Shown here: piece after piece, positions 11,926 through 24,935 of the stretch
How the letters are laid out: each line of letters opens with the position of its first letter
Numbering within the stretch: the first letter of the stretch is position 1
Origin: Zoroaster sp. YZ-2022
Lineage: Eukaryota; Echinodermata; Asteroidea; Forcipulatida; Zoroasteridae
NCBI GenBank assembly: GCA_029582265.1
Contig: CM055822.1
Location: 41,996,036-42,060,035, forward strand
Reading direction: 5' to 3'
DNA: 64,000 bases
Translations under genes and position numbers: made by a program
Notes under the pieces: generated by a model
Seen by the model: only the letters and a program-made list of their open reading frames with translations
Told to the model about the DNA's origin: nothing
Databases searched by the model: none

Positions 11926-12440
11926 AAAAACATTTCTAGGGTCCGTGGGAATAACTTTTAAGTTTTCAATTGAGGCCGATGGGGAATTTAAATCCAAATT
12001 AAAGCTTAGCTTTCCCCTTTCTGGAAAAACACCATACTTTTGAATTTGGACAATTTCTTCTTAAACTGGCCTCCATGGACAGTTAACCTTGTGTAAAATA
12101 TGAAGCCGGTGAACTTGCTCTGCGATCCTCACCGGAAACAATATACAGCACTATACCAGTGTTAAAAATAAATAAAAATATAAAAAAACATTTTGAATTT
12201 GGATAATTTCATCCTTAGCCATCCGTAAAAATACGGTGCAACCGCTTGCCAACGATCTCACCGAAAAAATACATGCACTATACAGTATAAAAATAAAAAA
12301 AAACATTTCTAGGGTTGGGAATAACTTTTAAAAGCTTTGCAAAGTGTGGCCGATAAATTATATCCAAATGTAACGCTTGTAGGTTCTCCCCTTTCGGAAA
12401 AAGCACCATACTTTTGAATTTGGATAATTTCTTCATAATT
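11926..12440. repeat. Imperfect local duplications next to the old Polinton
   Basis: About 150 bases starting CAAAAACATTTCTAGGG recur at 12,298-12,440. Between them a second unit of about 130 bases (TCTCACCG...CACTATAC...AAAAATAAA) is also duplicated. No coding capacity was recognised. Confidence 0.65.
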
Positions 12441-12449
12441 ATTCCTTCC

Positions 12450-13620
12450 TGCAGTTATGGTCGCAATATAATCACACGCGCGCTTTTTATGATGGTACTA
12501 AATCATTTAGCACGTTTGAATAGCGTGTAAAACGTTCATAATAGGGGCAAGGCACACAATCCCTTCTCCAAATGGTGTAAACAGACTAATTGAGTCCCTG
12601 TAGACCCAAAGAAAACAATTTCAAGCCAAACAAAATTATATGTAAGTCTTAATATACAACCCCTCCTTGCGCTTGAATGCACTAAATCATTGGTACGTAT
12701 TCAATTTCAAGCCAAATATAAAAGTTTTTATATGGTGCCAGCCCACAATCCCTTCAAAAAATAAAATTGTTACCCAAACCAATTTTGTTTGCACATTTTT
12801 GGGTGTTGTGGCCGAGCGGTCTAGCCTACCGGATTCAAGTTCTGGTGTTATGGCACCTAATGTGGGTTCGAATCACAGGCTGTGACACTTGTGTCCTTGA
12901 GCAAGTTCACTTAATCATAATTGCTTCTCTCCAATCCAGGAGGTTAAGTGGTACCTGTGGAAGGGCAGAGTTGGTTTTACTCTATATACGCGCTGAAATG
13001 GCAACAGTCAATGTATACTTCCCATGGGAGCTGAGAGATGGTTTCAGGAATGATTTGGGAGCCTTATGAGCCCTAAGAGCAGGGATAATAATATAATGCG
13101 CCTTGAGCACCACTGAGTTGGTGGATACGTGCGCTATATAAATCCACACATTATTATTATTATGTATTATTATTATTATTATTATTATTATTACTGCTGA
13201 CATTCTACAGAGAAACCAAGAGATTCTATTATTTTGTCTGGCCATTCTAATACCCACAACCAGACCTCAGCATCATACATCTCAGGTTGCCGGAAAGTAT
13301 GGGCAACGAAAGCTAGTGACAGGACGACTGATTACATTGGGATTAGTGCAGTAACATCAATTGATAACAGCTGATTGTGCAGTTTCAATGGGTTGTCTGC
13401 TGGCAATGGGGAGAAACTACTTTGAAAGCTGGTGATACCGGGTCAATGGTTCACCCCAGGTTCGAATTTTTTTTTTTCACTGTATCACTGGCACTTTGTA
13501 TCAATAGAGAACTTATAAAGTGGCTGGAATTTGAGTTTTCTTTCATGACGTAGTAAACAACAATTGTTTACAAACGGACTGTATGAATAAGCACCACGCA
13601 GTACCGCAGATAACATTAAT
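12450..13620. repeat. Dispersed repeat, copy 1 (SINE-filled)
   Basis: Matches 25,885-26,872 along its length, from TGGTCGCAATATAATCACAC to AACAACAATTGTTTACAAACGG. It differs mainly by containing a SINE at 12,801-13,192 and lacking the 52-bp array. No ORF or clear terminal repeat is visible, so it may be a non-autonomous transposon or a segmental duplicate. Confidence 0.75.
12801..13192 (+). mobile_element. tRNA-derived SINE, family 1, copy 1
   Basis: The head resembles a class II (Leu/Ser-like) tRNA. Box A TGGCCGAGCGGT lies at 12,809-12,820 and box B GGGTTCGAATCAC at 12,864-12,876, both internal RNA polymerase III promoter elements. The tail carries CGCTATATAAAT followed by ATT repeats (13,150-13,192). 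Comparison with the empty site at 26,450-26,470 sets both ends. A second, inverted copy is at 24,320. Confidence 0.88.
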
Positions 13621-15640
13621 TTTATGCCTAGAACACTATTTTGTACTTTACATATGAAATGCAAACCTGGAATGATGAAGGGACCTGCATAATAAATACA
13701 AAAATAAATAAATAATTAAAAACACGCTGGTATATACATGTAGATAAAGTCGGCACAGCATTTTATACATAAATTATTATTAAGTTAATTGGAGCCCCAC
13801 AAATATAATGTCTTAATCGCCTTGGTCTGCAATCTATGCAGAATCTCCTGATTGGTGACAAATGTTTATAGGGAAAGCATCCTATGTAGGTATAGCTACA
13901 TGTATTCACATGTAGTTTGGTATACATTAATCCATGTATATCGATCAATCCACTTTGCCCAAACATTAAGCAACTACTAAATGGCTTTCAAGAGTTTATC
14001 GATCGATAGGATTACGGATGTCTGGTGTCCATACCCATCAACATGCACAGCATATAGTTCAAATATAATACAAGCATTTTGGAATACAGGCATCAAGGCT
14101 ACATGTAGTTTGGATTTTAAAATTGATTTAGGGGAGGCTAGAGACAATAGATATACAATATCTTTTCTGCACTACTGATACATCTACTACACCAAGCACT
14201 TCTTGAACCAACGACTCTTCTGGTATATCTTAAACGTGGCCAGAATGCCGGGGACGTTGCTGCCGTCTGACATTTGAATTGCCTGTACCGTCAAGTAGGC
14301 ATTTCAGTCGTGCGTCCCACACAATGGACACGCCATTAAAGTGAACCCTGGCCTGGTCAGGTGCTTAATATTAAACAAAACTGAATCAGGATGTGACCTA
14401 TTAAGTTCCCTTATCACGGAAGCGCCGGTGGTATGCACTGAATAACAACAGACAAGTCCTTCAAATCCATGCCATAAACGTGTCCTTAACACGAACTGGT
14501 AGTTGTCAGGCTGTTGTTGTAATCATACGTATATAAATAGTCTGTTCCACTCTGCTTTGCTACTGTAGCCGGGATTTTGCAACTGGTGATTTTGGGGAAC
14601 TAGACTCTCGGTTTTGATGACTCATTGCATTAGGAATGATCCATTCACGTTTATAAACATTATTTATCAATAGTGCATAGGACTTTTATGTGGGTAAGTA
14701 TTTATTATTTTTTTTGACAGGCCATTGCCATAACCGTACGATACATTAGGTTTTAAAATTTTATTTTATGAAGGACCTTTTAAATAAGAACAAGTGGAAG
14801 TTGGTATTTTCAAACCCAACAATACATAACATTTGATACAGGTTGAGTTATATGAGTTAATGGGTGTAACTTGTATAGCTATATATATGTTTATTTTAAT
14901 GAATGACAAATTTGCCGCACTTGCTGTTCGCAAGAATGAATACCGTTAAACTTTCGGTTGTCATCCTGTCGGGGTCCAATTAGCGGTAAACGCACTTGTT
15001 TAGAATTATTGTTTTGCCATGAGTTCATAATAAGAAATGGTTGTAATGTTACAACATATTGCAAACGATAATTCTTCCCGATTGTTAAAACTATCCAATC
15101 ACGAGCGCCCAAAGATAAAAAGCAACTGCTCCTAAAGATGATTTTAATAAGAATGAATCTTACTCTAAGAATGAATCATTAATAGAATGCTTGTTCTTAA
15201 TATCATTCTAGACTGTAAAATAAAAATAAATATAAGAAAAATCAACAAAATATGAGGGTACTGTGACGTCACATATCTACATCGCTCGTCATAACGACGT
15301 TGGTTAGGAGTCAAAGGAAATTCAATCGGCAAAGACTATGCTAGAGTAAGACTAATTGCGGTGACATTCATGTGGAATCTCAATTGAGTAGTATTAGTTC
15401 TGGGAAAAGAACTGGGGTACAACCCTGACGTTTGATCAGTATGCTGTGATCGTCCTCAGGGAGATTGCCGGACTCTAGGAAATTGCTGCTGCTTAAGTAG
15501 ACTGTTGGAGGATTCATCCCATATGAATGGATGCTGGAGTGATTAGATTCGTTGAGCGCGCAGGCGGGAAACTGTGAGACTATGGAGACTAGGATCCCAG
15601 GGGGTTGGGGGAGAGGAGGTGTGCTCACTGAACTGAGACT
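13621..15640. other. AT-rich DNA without recognised genes
   Basis: Only short unrelated open frames occur. A small cluster of AAGAATGAAT repeats lies at 15,140-15,200. No RNA gene, transposon protein or host exon was recognised. Confidence 0.5.
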
Positions 15641-15649
15641 CAGTTGTTA

Positions 15650-16360
15650 ACAAGTCACACAGGGAAGGAGGGTGGTTGACTTAGGATATATAGGGGATCC
15701 CTCAGTTTGAGGTGGGTTGTGGACTTTGGATATAGAAGATCCTTCAGTCTGTAGTATAGGTTGCCAAATGTCGTTGATGAAGAAATTACCGATGTCCTGT
15801 GGCACACAGGCAAGTCGTGTTTGACGATCCTGGTGGCCTCTTCTGATGCGTCTGGGGTGCCGGCCGTCGATGGGTGTGATGAGTTGGGCACCGCCTGCCA
15901 GTCGATTTGGTGGTCCTTGATGTGCTGCGAGTGCTGACGATGGCGGAATTTCAAATCTCCCTCTGCGGCCGTGTGCTCGGTGTCCCTTCAATCTGATGCT
16001 TGAGGTTGCGTTTTGTTTTGCCAATGCTACACCTTACCGCCTCCACAGGGGATCCATTGAACTCCGCTCTGTTGTTTGGGTCCGGTTTGTCCTTTGTGGG
16101 TATCGTAGAGAGTCCTTGGAGTTTGCTGGGGCTGAAATTGGAACACATCGATGCCTGCTTGTCGGAGTGATGCGTTGTAGTTTGTGAGACGTCAACCTAG
16201 ATGGGGTGAACAAGCAGAGAGGGTTAGATCGCTCAATCTGATGGGAGGTTGCGTTTTGTTTCGCCGATGTACACCTTACCGCACCTCACAGTGGGATCCG
16301 GGTAGACTCCCGCCTGTTGTTTGGGTGGAACACATCGATGCCTGCTTGACTATGCTAGTA
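15650..16360 (-). pseudogene. Penelope-like element fragment, GIY-YIG endonuclease region
   Basis: Minus-strand frames contain KTKRNLKHQIEG, preceded by PNNR and VRC, and HIKDHQIDW with a charged region after it. This resembles the Cys-containing linker, KTKR and H..DH.I.W segments of the GIY-YIG endonuclease at the C-terminus of Penelope-like retroelements. Frameshifts separate the pieces, and the catalytic tyrosines are not clearly preserved. The PNNR...KTKRNL segment occurs twice (16,000-16,110 and 16,240-16,345), indicating a local duplication of about 240 bases. It could also be a GIY-YIG domain from another retroelement; the upstream reverse transcriptase is absent. Confidence 0.5.
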
Positions 16361-16429
16361 CCTTTTAATGTTCGATTTAAGACGATCAAAGACAACGTGT
16401 ACGGGCTATTATTTTAATATTCCATCTAA

Positions 16430-17080
16430 TACGAGTAAAGGGTTAAGCTGCGTGTTATTATAGCCTTTAATATTCCATCACGCACGGTGAACAAAGACGA
16501 TTTTGACCATGAGCGTAACCCGTACAAACAAAGGAGCTCACGCTGTATCTCTAGCTCATTAGCATCTCATTATCTCTCTCCTAATTTTTTTTCGGGTCAT
16601 CTGTCGAGTATTTCCCTGTACTAACGCTTTTACTCGCCTCGTGTATCTCTAACCTGCTAGCATCTCATTATCTCTCTCCCTTATTATTCATATCGGGTCA
16701 TCCGTCGGTATAAATTTTCCCTTTTTCCCCACGCTTTACTCGCCTCATTATCTCTAACTCATGTTTAGCACCTCATTATCTCTCCTTATTATTCTATCTC
16801 GGTCATCTGTCGGTATAAATTTTTCCTATACCCAACGCTTGGCAGAACCTCATTATCTCTCTCCTGTATTATTCGTCTTGGGTCATCCTTCGGTATAAAT
16901 TTTCCCATAATTCAACGCGCCTTTAAGACCTCATTATCTTTTTTTTTTTACCCTCTATGTATTCATCTATTCCATCACTTCATGCAAATGAAGGTCATCC
17001 GTCGGTATAAATTTTTCCTTTTCTCTCCAAAAGCTTAAGGCCTTCATTGTTATTCATGTTACGCAAATTTATGAGGTCAA
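16430..17080. repeat. Imperfect tandem repeat, about 80-110 bp unit
   Basis: At least five units share CTCATTATCTCTC, then TTATTATTC, then GGTCATC(C/T)GTCGGTATAAATTTT(T)CC. Unit length varies through internal indels. No coding function was seen. Confidence 0.8.
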
Positions 17081-17299
17081 GGTCATTTTATCAGCATATC
17101 GGCCCGCTCTACTATCTTTTACACCACCTACTTAATATTTTAAATACACTGTAAGTTATAGAAGTGCATAAATTGTGAAAAAGTTACTAGAATTATAAAA
17201 TTTATTTCTTGCAGTTCTTGTTTATCTGACACTATATATCCAAAATCATCAAAAATGTGAATTACTATATTTGGTTTTTGCTTCGCTGCCCGAAGACTT

Positions 17300-17700
17300 T
17301 ATCATGTTGATGTATCAACTCACAAGCATAGGCCCTATATGAGTTGTAGATGCACAGACAAATTGTAACACAACTTTGAAGAAGAAACCTTGGGAAAATA
17401 AATACCCTTCTGGTTTACATTTTCATTAGTTTTCTTGTTAACGGCACACATTATGAAAGAAAGCATAGGCCCTACGCCTTGTAGTTATTGTAGAAGCTAA
17501 GATATATTATAAACACAAATTTGATATGAACCTTAGAAGAATAAATAAGTGTTTGAAGACATTTAATTTTGTTCTTGTTCACCGGCTTTTACATGTAAAT
17601 GAAGTAGCATATGTCCTACATGTAGTTGTAAAACAGTTGTAAAAACACACACTTTGATATGAACCCGCTTGCAGAAAAATATTTTTGAGAGGAAAGATAT
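17300..17700. repeat. Three diverged direct repeats, about 130 bp
   Basis: Each unit has GCATA(G)G(G/T)CCTAC, a TGTAGTTGTA-like block, and TTTGATATGAACC followed by an A-rich stretch. Units begin near 17,325, 17,460 and 17,600. They are strongly diverged. Confidence 0.5.
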
Positions 17701-18680
17701 TTTTGATTTAATAGCTGTTCTTTCCTCATCGCCAGTCTGGTAACGACATTAAAATGAATAATTTGAACTTGACTGCATAGGTTTATTCATGCACCCAGAC
17801 ATGAACGTGTTTAATTTATCGCATGGCACACTGTACATGTGCAGTTGTTTGCGAAATAGTTCTCGTATTAATATATTGGTGCAAAGATCTATGTCTTTAG
17901 GTATTTTAGATGGGCGAGAATTTGTGTAATTCTGGATTAGTCTATATTTGAGGAGGCAGGGTCAGGGGGTAAATAATCATCACTTCAAGATCGGCTGGGA
18001 CTCATTACAAAAGTGTTGGATTCATTAGAGACTTATTATGACTGGATACGAACATTTTTCCTATTGAATAATGTTGAGTTGATGTCAATAAAACAAGTTA
18101 GGGCGTGCGTTCACTATGATCCACAATAACAAACCTTCCATAATTTCTTCTTCTAGGGAATAGTTGAGAGCCGTGCATTGCGTCCCGTCAGAACAGTAGT
18201 CAAACGCTATACGTCTCGAAATACATACGCGATACAAGGATTTACTTATACGCAAACAAACATTATGATAAATACATGGGTTCCATTTCCTTGCCTAGTC
18301 TTTTATAAGAATAGTTAAATCCTCTCCTTAGGCCAAAAACTGTCCGTAGTTTCTGGTCTCTGCTTGCGTCGCCTCCAGACCCGAGCGTCGGCATTTTTTA
18401 ATTTTATTATTTTTTTGCTGTATGAGACGATGTCCTATTGCGGCTTCGTGCTGTTTTGACTCGATTGAATTATGCAATGCTGTGCTTTAAACGACTTTTT
18501 CGATTAGAGTTATGAACGTTTGCCGGATTTGTGCAGGGCCTCTCTTAGGCCACCATACTTTGTGTGGGAAATTTAGTCCCCAAGGTATACAATATATCAC
18601 GTACTTCTCTGTTGGACACAAAAATAAATAAAATACATAATAAAAATGGTGAAAAAAGCGCGTCACCGCATCGATTTTGG
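17701..18680. other. AT-rich DNA without recognised genes
   Basis: No coding region or structured RNA was recognised. The stretch 18,330-18,600 has a diverged match at 23,795-23,940 (CTCTCTTAG(G)CCACCATACTTTGTGT). Confidence 0.45.
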
Positions 18681-18689
18681 AAGCCGACC

Positions 18690-19240
18690 GATAACTAGAA
18701 AACCCGGAGACCTGTTTGGGCCTATGGTTAAGACGGCAATGGATTGTGTTCATTGTGAGTACTATGTAGGTGCGATGTTGAAACCACCAACAAGCTTTAT
18801 CATAACATGATAATGGTGACGTGTTTGTTCTGAATATTTCTCAAATCCTAGTTTCATACTTATACTATTTGTATGAACGTATATTTTGTTGGTGTAATCC
18901 AATTGGCGAATATTCAGTGGTTGCTGCGTTGCAAAAGGGATAGGAAATTTTAATATGTATTTCCGTGTAACTCGTTTAAATGAAAACAAATATCACATTT
19001 TGCTGGGTATTTTGGGAAGGATTAAGTCTGAATCCATATTCTGAAAACCAAGTCTTTATAGACTCCTGATATAAAATAAAATAAACTAAAAATATGCATG
19101 TGATAAAAACAACCACAAAGCAAAGGACAATAATATGAACACAAGAACAGACAAATGGAACAGTAACTGATAAAGGGTAGGGTTTGAACCCACAACAACC
19201 TTCCATGTTTTTTGTTTCCTTCATTTAATAAACATTTAAT
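18690..19240. repeat. Diverged direct duplication, copy 1
   Basis: Pairs with 19,805-20,380. Shared blocks in order are GTGTTC(A/G)TTGTGAGT, CATGATAATGG, TAATC(C/T)AATTGGCGA(A)TATTCAGTGG, AATATGAACACA(A/G)GAACA and GAACCCACAACAACCTTCC. No protein was recognised in either copy. The last block contains a GGGTTTGAACCC palindrome that could be a relic of a reversed tRNA box B. Confidence 0.65.
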
Positions 19241-19804
19241 TTGGCATCAGAAGGTCCTGAAGTTCGAGGATCACGTTGGTGAACATTACATACTTATTTA
19301 TTACTCTTCTCCGTTCATGCGGATATCATCCGTAGACAAGTAATCAGTTCCAAAAAAACTTCCTAACATTTTTACATAAACGCTTTTTAATTAAATGTTT
19401 TGTTTTCCGACTTTTGAACAAAATCCAAAGTTTGTTGTTTGTTTGTTTTCTGTTCCCTCCCCATTCCTGTAAAACAACAATTTTCGGAAATGTTTTATAA
19501 GAAAAATCCGTTTTAAATGATTTGTCAGAAGTTTAATTTAACAGTAAAAAAATGTGCAACGGAATTTATGATGAGACTCGCCATCAATTTATTTAATACA
19601 TATTTACTGTGCACAGAAGCATGCTTATTAAGATTATTTTGAAAAAACTGTTATTTCAAAGCATTTGTTTTACATCCTCAAGTCAATAGTAATGTGCCGA
19701 TGAAAAATACACGCGACACATCTTTGGTGCGCGAGCAAAACATTATAAATAAATGCATATTTCGCCTTTTGTCTTTTGCAGAGAATAATTAAAGCTCTCC
19801 TTAA

Positions 19805-20380
19805 ATAATAGGCAGTTGATTGTGTTCGTTGTGAGTGCATATATGTAGGTACGTATTGAGCAACGAACAGGCTAATCAAACCATGATAATGGCGTATGTA
19901 AAGAGAAAGATTCGTTTGATGGGTCTTTCGCCCTAAATTCATGCCCTTACATTATTTTTAGACAATACCTTTTTTTGTATAATCTAATTGGCGATATTCA
20001 GTGGCTATTTCTTGTGTACGTAATTATGATTGTATGTAACACACGACGAATTGGTTACCGTGAAAAGCCGGTATTGTACAAATTAATTGTATTTCGTATT
20101 TCAAAGTCAAAGGAAAGTATACATTTTGTTGATATTTTTGGAGAATTTATAATTGGTGTATGAAAAAAATAAACCAAGACAAGCAATTACACGGAACCCA
20201 GAAAAAAGCCTGAATCCATAACAATGAAATCCAGAACTTTTTTGTAGACACCTGCTATAAAACAAACAGAAACAAAGGAGGACAAATAATATGAACACAG
20301 GAACAAGACAAATGGAACTGTGTGACACAACTAAGGGTAAGGGTGTGAACCCACAACAACCTTCCGTTGTTTTTGCTACT
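19805..20380. repeat. Diverged direct duplication, copy 2
   Basis: Second copy of 18,690-19,240 with the same block order. The two copies lie about 570 bases apart, suggesting an old tandem duplication or two insertions of one element. Confidence 0.65.
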
Positions 20381-22700
20381 CAATTTTTTTTTTTTTATAC
20401 AAACATATATTAATTCGGCATCAATTATATTTGTGTATATTTATTTGTCTATTCATGCAACACAATTCTGAGATTTTGGGGAATCTTTGTGCTGATGTTT
20501 AGTGGACAAACAAAATTTCAGAGAAGAGGCGTTGCGCCCATTATGTTTCCCAGATTCTGCTTACTGCTACTTTCATGCAGTGGTTCAGGAACGTGAGCCT
20601 CTATATTGGGGAACTGTGGTGGTGAGCACCACATGTAACGGAGGATAACCAGCAATTCTGATGATGCCGATGCCCTCCCCCACCCACTCCCTCACCCTCC
20701 CTCACCCCTCAATGATAAGTCGGCTTTTGTTGTGGCCTTGCCCACACTGTGTTCTGGCGATGCGTGACGGAGGACCTCCAATAATTGATGCAAAACAGCA
20801 GCCGTGTCTATTCCCAGACCGATTGAGGTTGGCCAGTGCACACTCAAATGTGTGATGTGTGAGAAAGCTTATTAACAGGTATGCCAGTATTCATATTTCA
20901 GTATTGAAACACAAAGACCTCGAAGACTTTAGTTTGTTTTTTAGTTAATTGCGTGCGACATTTGGAAGGTATTACACAGAATAAACGTAGGCCTACCAAA
21001 TTTCTAACACACATGTTTTGATTTGAAATAGCACGCAGAACAACTTTGGATATATTCAAATGTTTGTTCTAATTCTCTATGCACTGTCGCAAGTATCAAC
21101 GGCTTACGGGAAAACATCTACAAAAATGGTGTGGTATAGTGGATGTTGCCTTGGGATATGAATTTCATCAACTACTACCACAAACCACAAGCTCTGTCAT
21201 CAGCCGCTTGCATGGATTCACCGAATTGTCAGTCGGCTAACTACTGGTCTAAGACCCATCTGTGAATTCAACAACGCCTCACACTTCAATGTTTGTGGCC
21301 GGTATTTGGTCGAGCAGCAAGGGTCAATCTATACCTTTATCGAAACTGAGGTATGTATGATTTTTGCCCGCTTGCATCTTGCATATGGTTTTATTTTTTC
21401 TTGGGGCGGATCCAGGTCTTTTGAAGGGAGGGGTTGGTTCCAAATGGTTGGAATTATTCTTTAATATTTATGACGTAGCCCCGCTTGCATTAACAGCACC
21501 TCAAAACAACTCCAAACTGTGTTTTTTGACAGAAAAAAACCCATATGTATATACGAGGCCTGTAGGTTTTCCCGGCCAATTGAAAATGTTAGACCTACCC
21601 GACTCAGTCAATTTCATTTGAAATTTAATGTTCCTTTACATCATCATTCAATTTAATTATAACAATTGTCCTTAAAATAGTATAATTCATAACCAAAATT
21701 AGTTCATTCAAATTGAAAGTGGCGTTAAGTTCAATCAATATTGTTATAGCTAGTATACAAACAAGATGTTCATCAAGCACTCATTTTCATCATTGGGCAA
21801 ACATATTATTTCATTTTTTTTTTTGCATGCAAATTTCAATTTTCTGGTATAATTATCTTTTCAAAAATGATTATTGACTCAACAATAATTTTCGAAAACA
21901 TCCAGTGGTTTAACCACGGAGGGGGGAAGGGGCCCGCTGATTTTTGGTTTAATTTTCTGTAAATATGTCCCGAAATTAATTTATTGTGGGTCCCGTTTTA
22001 AGAAACTTGGCCGGACACTTCTTTGTTTAATGTTAACTGAACATGTTTTGTGAAATGTCATTTTAAAGTATCCTTTCTAAAACGATGTGATCAATGTTCA
22101 GATGAAAACAACATTTTTGGAAATTGCCCGTAAAATAGCGAAACATACGGACGGTACATATTTGATTGTTTTGTATGATGCAATAATGCTCACATAAAAA
22201 CCATTTTTTTTTTTCTGTCTCAGATGGGATGCGACATTCAGCATGGGTCAACTCGTACTACGTATTGCAATGATAACAAATCAGTAGATCCTTGTAATAA
22301 TAGTCAAGGTGAGTGATTGTCTGTCTGTTCTGTCTGTCGGACTGTCTTTAAGCAATCCGTCATTCCGTCTTCTGCCCTCAGTCTGTGCGACACCAGCATA
22401 AACGCGCCTTGGTAATAACCGATTGAAAGTTTCTATAGTTTTGTTTATGATATATAATGTTTTATAATAGCAATTAAACATTTGAATATTGGCAATTTTT
22501 AAAGCAAATTTAAAGCGTCAGAAATACAAGGGCCTATATCGCCAACTTTCACTCGCTTTGCAGTTTACAGTTTATCCAGATCCTGTTTTTGCCGTCCTGC
22601 TCGCGCAGTGGATTCGTGAAATCACACGGTCTTGATCGGCGACTTCAGGAAACAAAAACCCTCGAGGGCGTCACTTACATTGAAGCCACTGTATGCCATG
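20381..22700. other. AT-rich DNA without recognised genes
   Basis: Only short open frames lacking domain motifs occur. A compositional patch of CCCTC/CCCTCACC at 20,670-20,710 is the only local oddity. Confidence 0.45.
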
Positions 22701-22719
22701 TTACCACTCATCAGACTTA

Positions 22720-22815
22720 TATGACTCGTGACTCGGACTTGGATTCGAGTTTGACTTGGATTCGAGTACAATGACTCAGACTCAACCTTTCAGACTCGGA
22801 CTCGACGACAAAATG
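22720..22815 (+). repeat. GACTCG-rich degenerate repeat, cluster 1
   Basis: Repeats of GACTCG and GACTTGGATTCGAG with small variations. A second cluster in the same orientation lies at 23,390-23,500. Confidence 0.7.
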
Positions 22816-23389
22816 TGCAATATTTTAAAACATTAGCAAACATGTTTAAGTCTTGGAAATAAAAAGCTTGATATCGATGTGGGTACCAGACTTATTACAC
22901 TGTCCCAATCACTGGTCTCTCAATTTTCATGGCATTGCTCGTCCATTCTAAAGAAATTTAATGATACCTTTGTACAATTCAGTGTTCTAACTCCCTTTTA
23001 TTTACAAATAATTATGACATCTTGTGTGGACAATTTGTACATAATTATCCTTTTTTTCAAGATTGAGACCTGAAAAAATTTTTTCCATAAGTCTTTTATT
23101 TCAAAATAAGAAAAAATCAAATAATGTTGATTTTTCACTTAACTTTGATTTTTTCACTTAACTTTGAACCTCAAACAGAATTAGCTGTATACTGCAGAAG
23201 GACCTGTAGTATAAATGCAAAATAGTAGTTATTATTCTTACGTTTCGAACCCAGGTTTTTTTCCAAACTCAAAGGCAAAATGGACGATACAAACATGCAC
23301 ACAATAAACATCAGGTGGCTACTCTTGTCTTTGAACCTTGACATATGTATACGGTTGTTTTTCGTTTGACGTTTTAAGTGACAAGCATG

Positions 23390-23500
23390 GACTCGACCCA
23401 ATGACTCGTTACTCGGACTCGAGCCTGACTCGGACCGACATTAAGGGACTTGGACTCGGACTCGGACTCGAGGTTTGAGGACTCGAATACAAGTCTACAC
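23390..23500 (+). repeat. GACTCG-rich degenerate repeat, cluster 2
   Basis: Contains GGACTCGGACTCGGACTCGA, ATGACTCGTTACTCGGACTC and related units. The 575 bases between the clusters may be an insertion into one array. Confidence 0.7.
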
Positions 23501-24319
23501 ATAAACCAAGCGCCCTGCAATGCTACGCAGGGAGAATCATCCTCCCCATTGTGTATTCATTTGTATTTATTTTGTATGTGGTGGTAAAATGGCCCTTGAT
23601 GGCTTCACTAATTAATTAGGCACCAATGGGCCAACCCTCTTTTTTTCAACTTTTAAAGGATTTGTCCAAACCATTGGTAAATGTCTGTTCAGGCCCCATA
23701 TGCATCAATACTTTATAAGAATCCAAGAGATGAACAGAAACCAACTAAGTTTCAGCTCATTTCATTGTGACATTAAGGCCAACAAAAAGAAGTCTCTGTT
23801 TTCTGGTCTCCGCGCACGTAGCCTATGAAACGATGTCGCGCTGTGTTTTAAACGAGTTTTTCACATTTTTCAGATGTATGAATGTTTGCCCGATCTGTGC
23901 GTCCTCTCTTAGCCACCATACTTTGTGTTGGCAATAACAAAAATACAAAAAATACAAAACAATATAAAGCAAAATACCAAAACAAAAAAAAGGAAAAAGA
24001 GCGTCAGCGACCAGACGATAATCTGGCCCCCTGCCAAAATCATCTTCCTAAGTGCCTGTTTAATTAATAAGCATTTTATCGCTGAAAAAGCATTTTTTTA
24101 TTATGTAAATACTTTCGTGAAAACGAAAGCTTTTGCAATTCAAGAAGGATACGTGTATGTATCACATTGAATAAACCTTAGTGTCCAACGCAAAACAAAG
24201 GCGCACTATATGTTGTTTGGCAATCCTCGTGTTTAGTCTACAGTGAATTACGTTTATGCCAATGACAGTTTGTGAAACATAATATATTATCTTCCACACA
24301 GTTTTGCCCGAAAATATGT
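23501..24319. other. Intergenic DNA without recognised genes
   Basis: Apart from the diverged match to 18,480-18,600 at 23,795-23,940 and an A-rich AAAATACAAA run (23,938-24,000), nothing was recognised. Confidence 0.45.
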
Positions 24320-24571
24320 AATAATAATAATAATAATAATAATGTGTGGACTTATATAGCGCACGTATCCACCAACTAAGTGGTGCTCAAGGCGCATTCT
24401 TTTTTACGTGCATTACACAACACACGGGATCACATCCCATCCAGGACAAAAGCTTATGGTTGAAAGTACCTCCAGGACACAAGTGTCACGACCGGGGCTC
24501 GAACTCACACCCTGCTGCTGGCAACACCAGAACTTGAGTTGGGTGCGCTAGACCGCTCGGCCACGACACTC
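24320..24571 (-). mobile_element. tRNA-derived SINE, family 1, copy 2 (inverted)
   Basis: The reverse complement reads GTGGCCGAGCGGTCTAGCGC at the head (box A) and ends in GCGCTATATAAGTCCACACATT followed by ATT repeats. It is the same family as 12,801-13,192 but about 140 bases shorter in the middle. Confidence 0.85.
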
Positions 24572-24935
24572 CATGTGTAGCAATTGTCAAGTGTCATTTG
24601 GTGGTACTGGTGACAGTATTGACATCAATATTGTCTTTCTTGTTCTGTTCAGTGGAGCATCTAATGCATTAGTTATTTAGTAATTACTTAAACGATCACA
24701 CTAAGCCAAGGCAATGTTTCCATAGTAACAAGAGTTACGGCCATAAGAATTATTGGTAATGTTACTCAATGGGTGTAACGGTCAGATGCATTTTTTTTAT
24801 TTTAACAATCATATTTCTTATTTTTCAGAAAATGCAATTGTACCAGCAATTTTATTCTCTGTTAATTTCAACTCTTAAATATGATGTTCTAAGGATTTCA
24901 AACTATACATTGTTAACATTAAACAAAAATGTCAT

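Noticed and set aside
11383..11961. 192-residue protein
   Set aside because: This open frame crosses the end of the old Polinton and its terminal tandem repeats; low-complexity composition explains it.
12801..12890. Functional tRNA gene
   Set aside because: Boxes A and B are good, but the sequence continues into a SINE body and microsatellite tail. A second copy exists and the cloverleaf is not complete.
20661..20855. Host coding exon
   Set aside because: A 64-codon frame arises from a CCCTC-rich patch. No splice pattern or domain was recognised.
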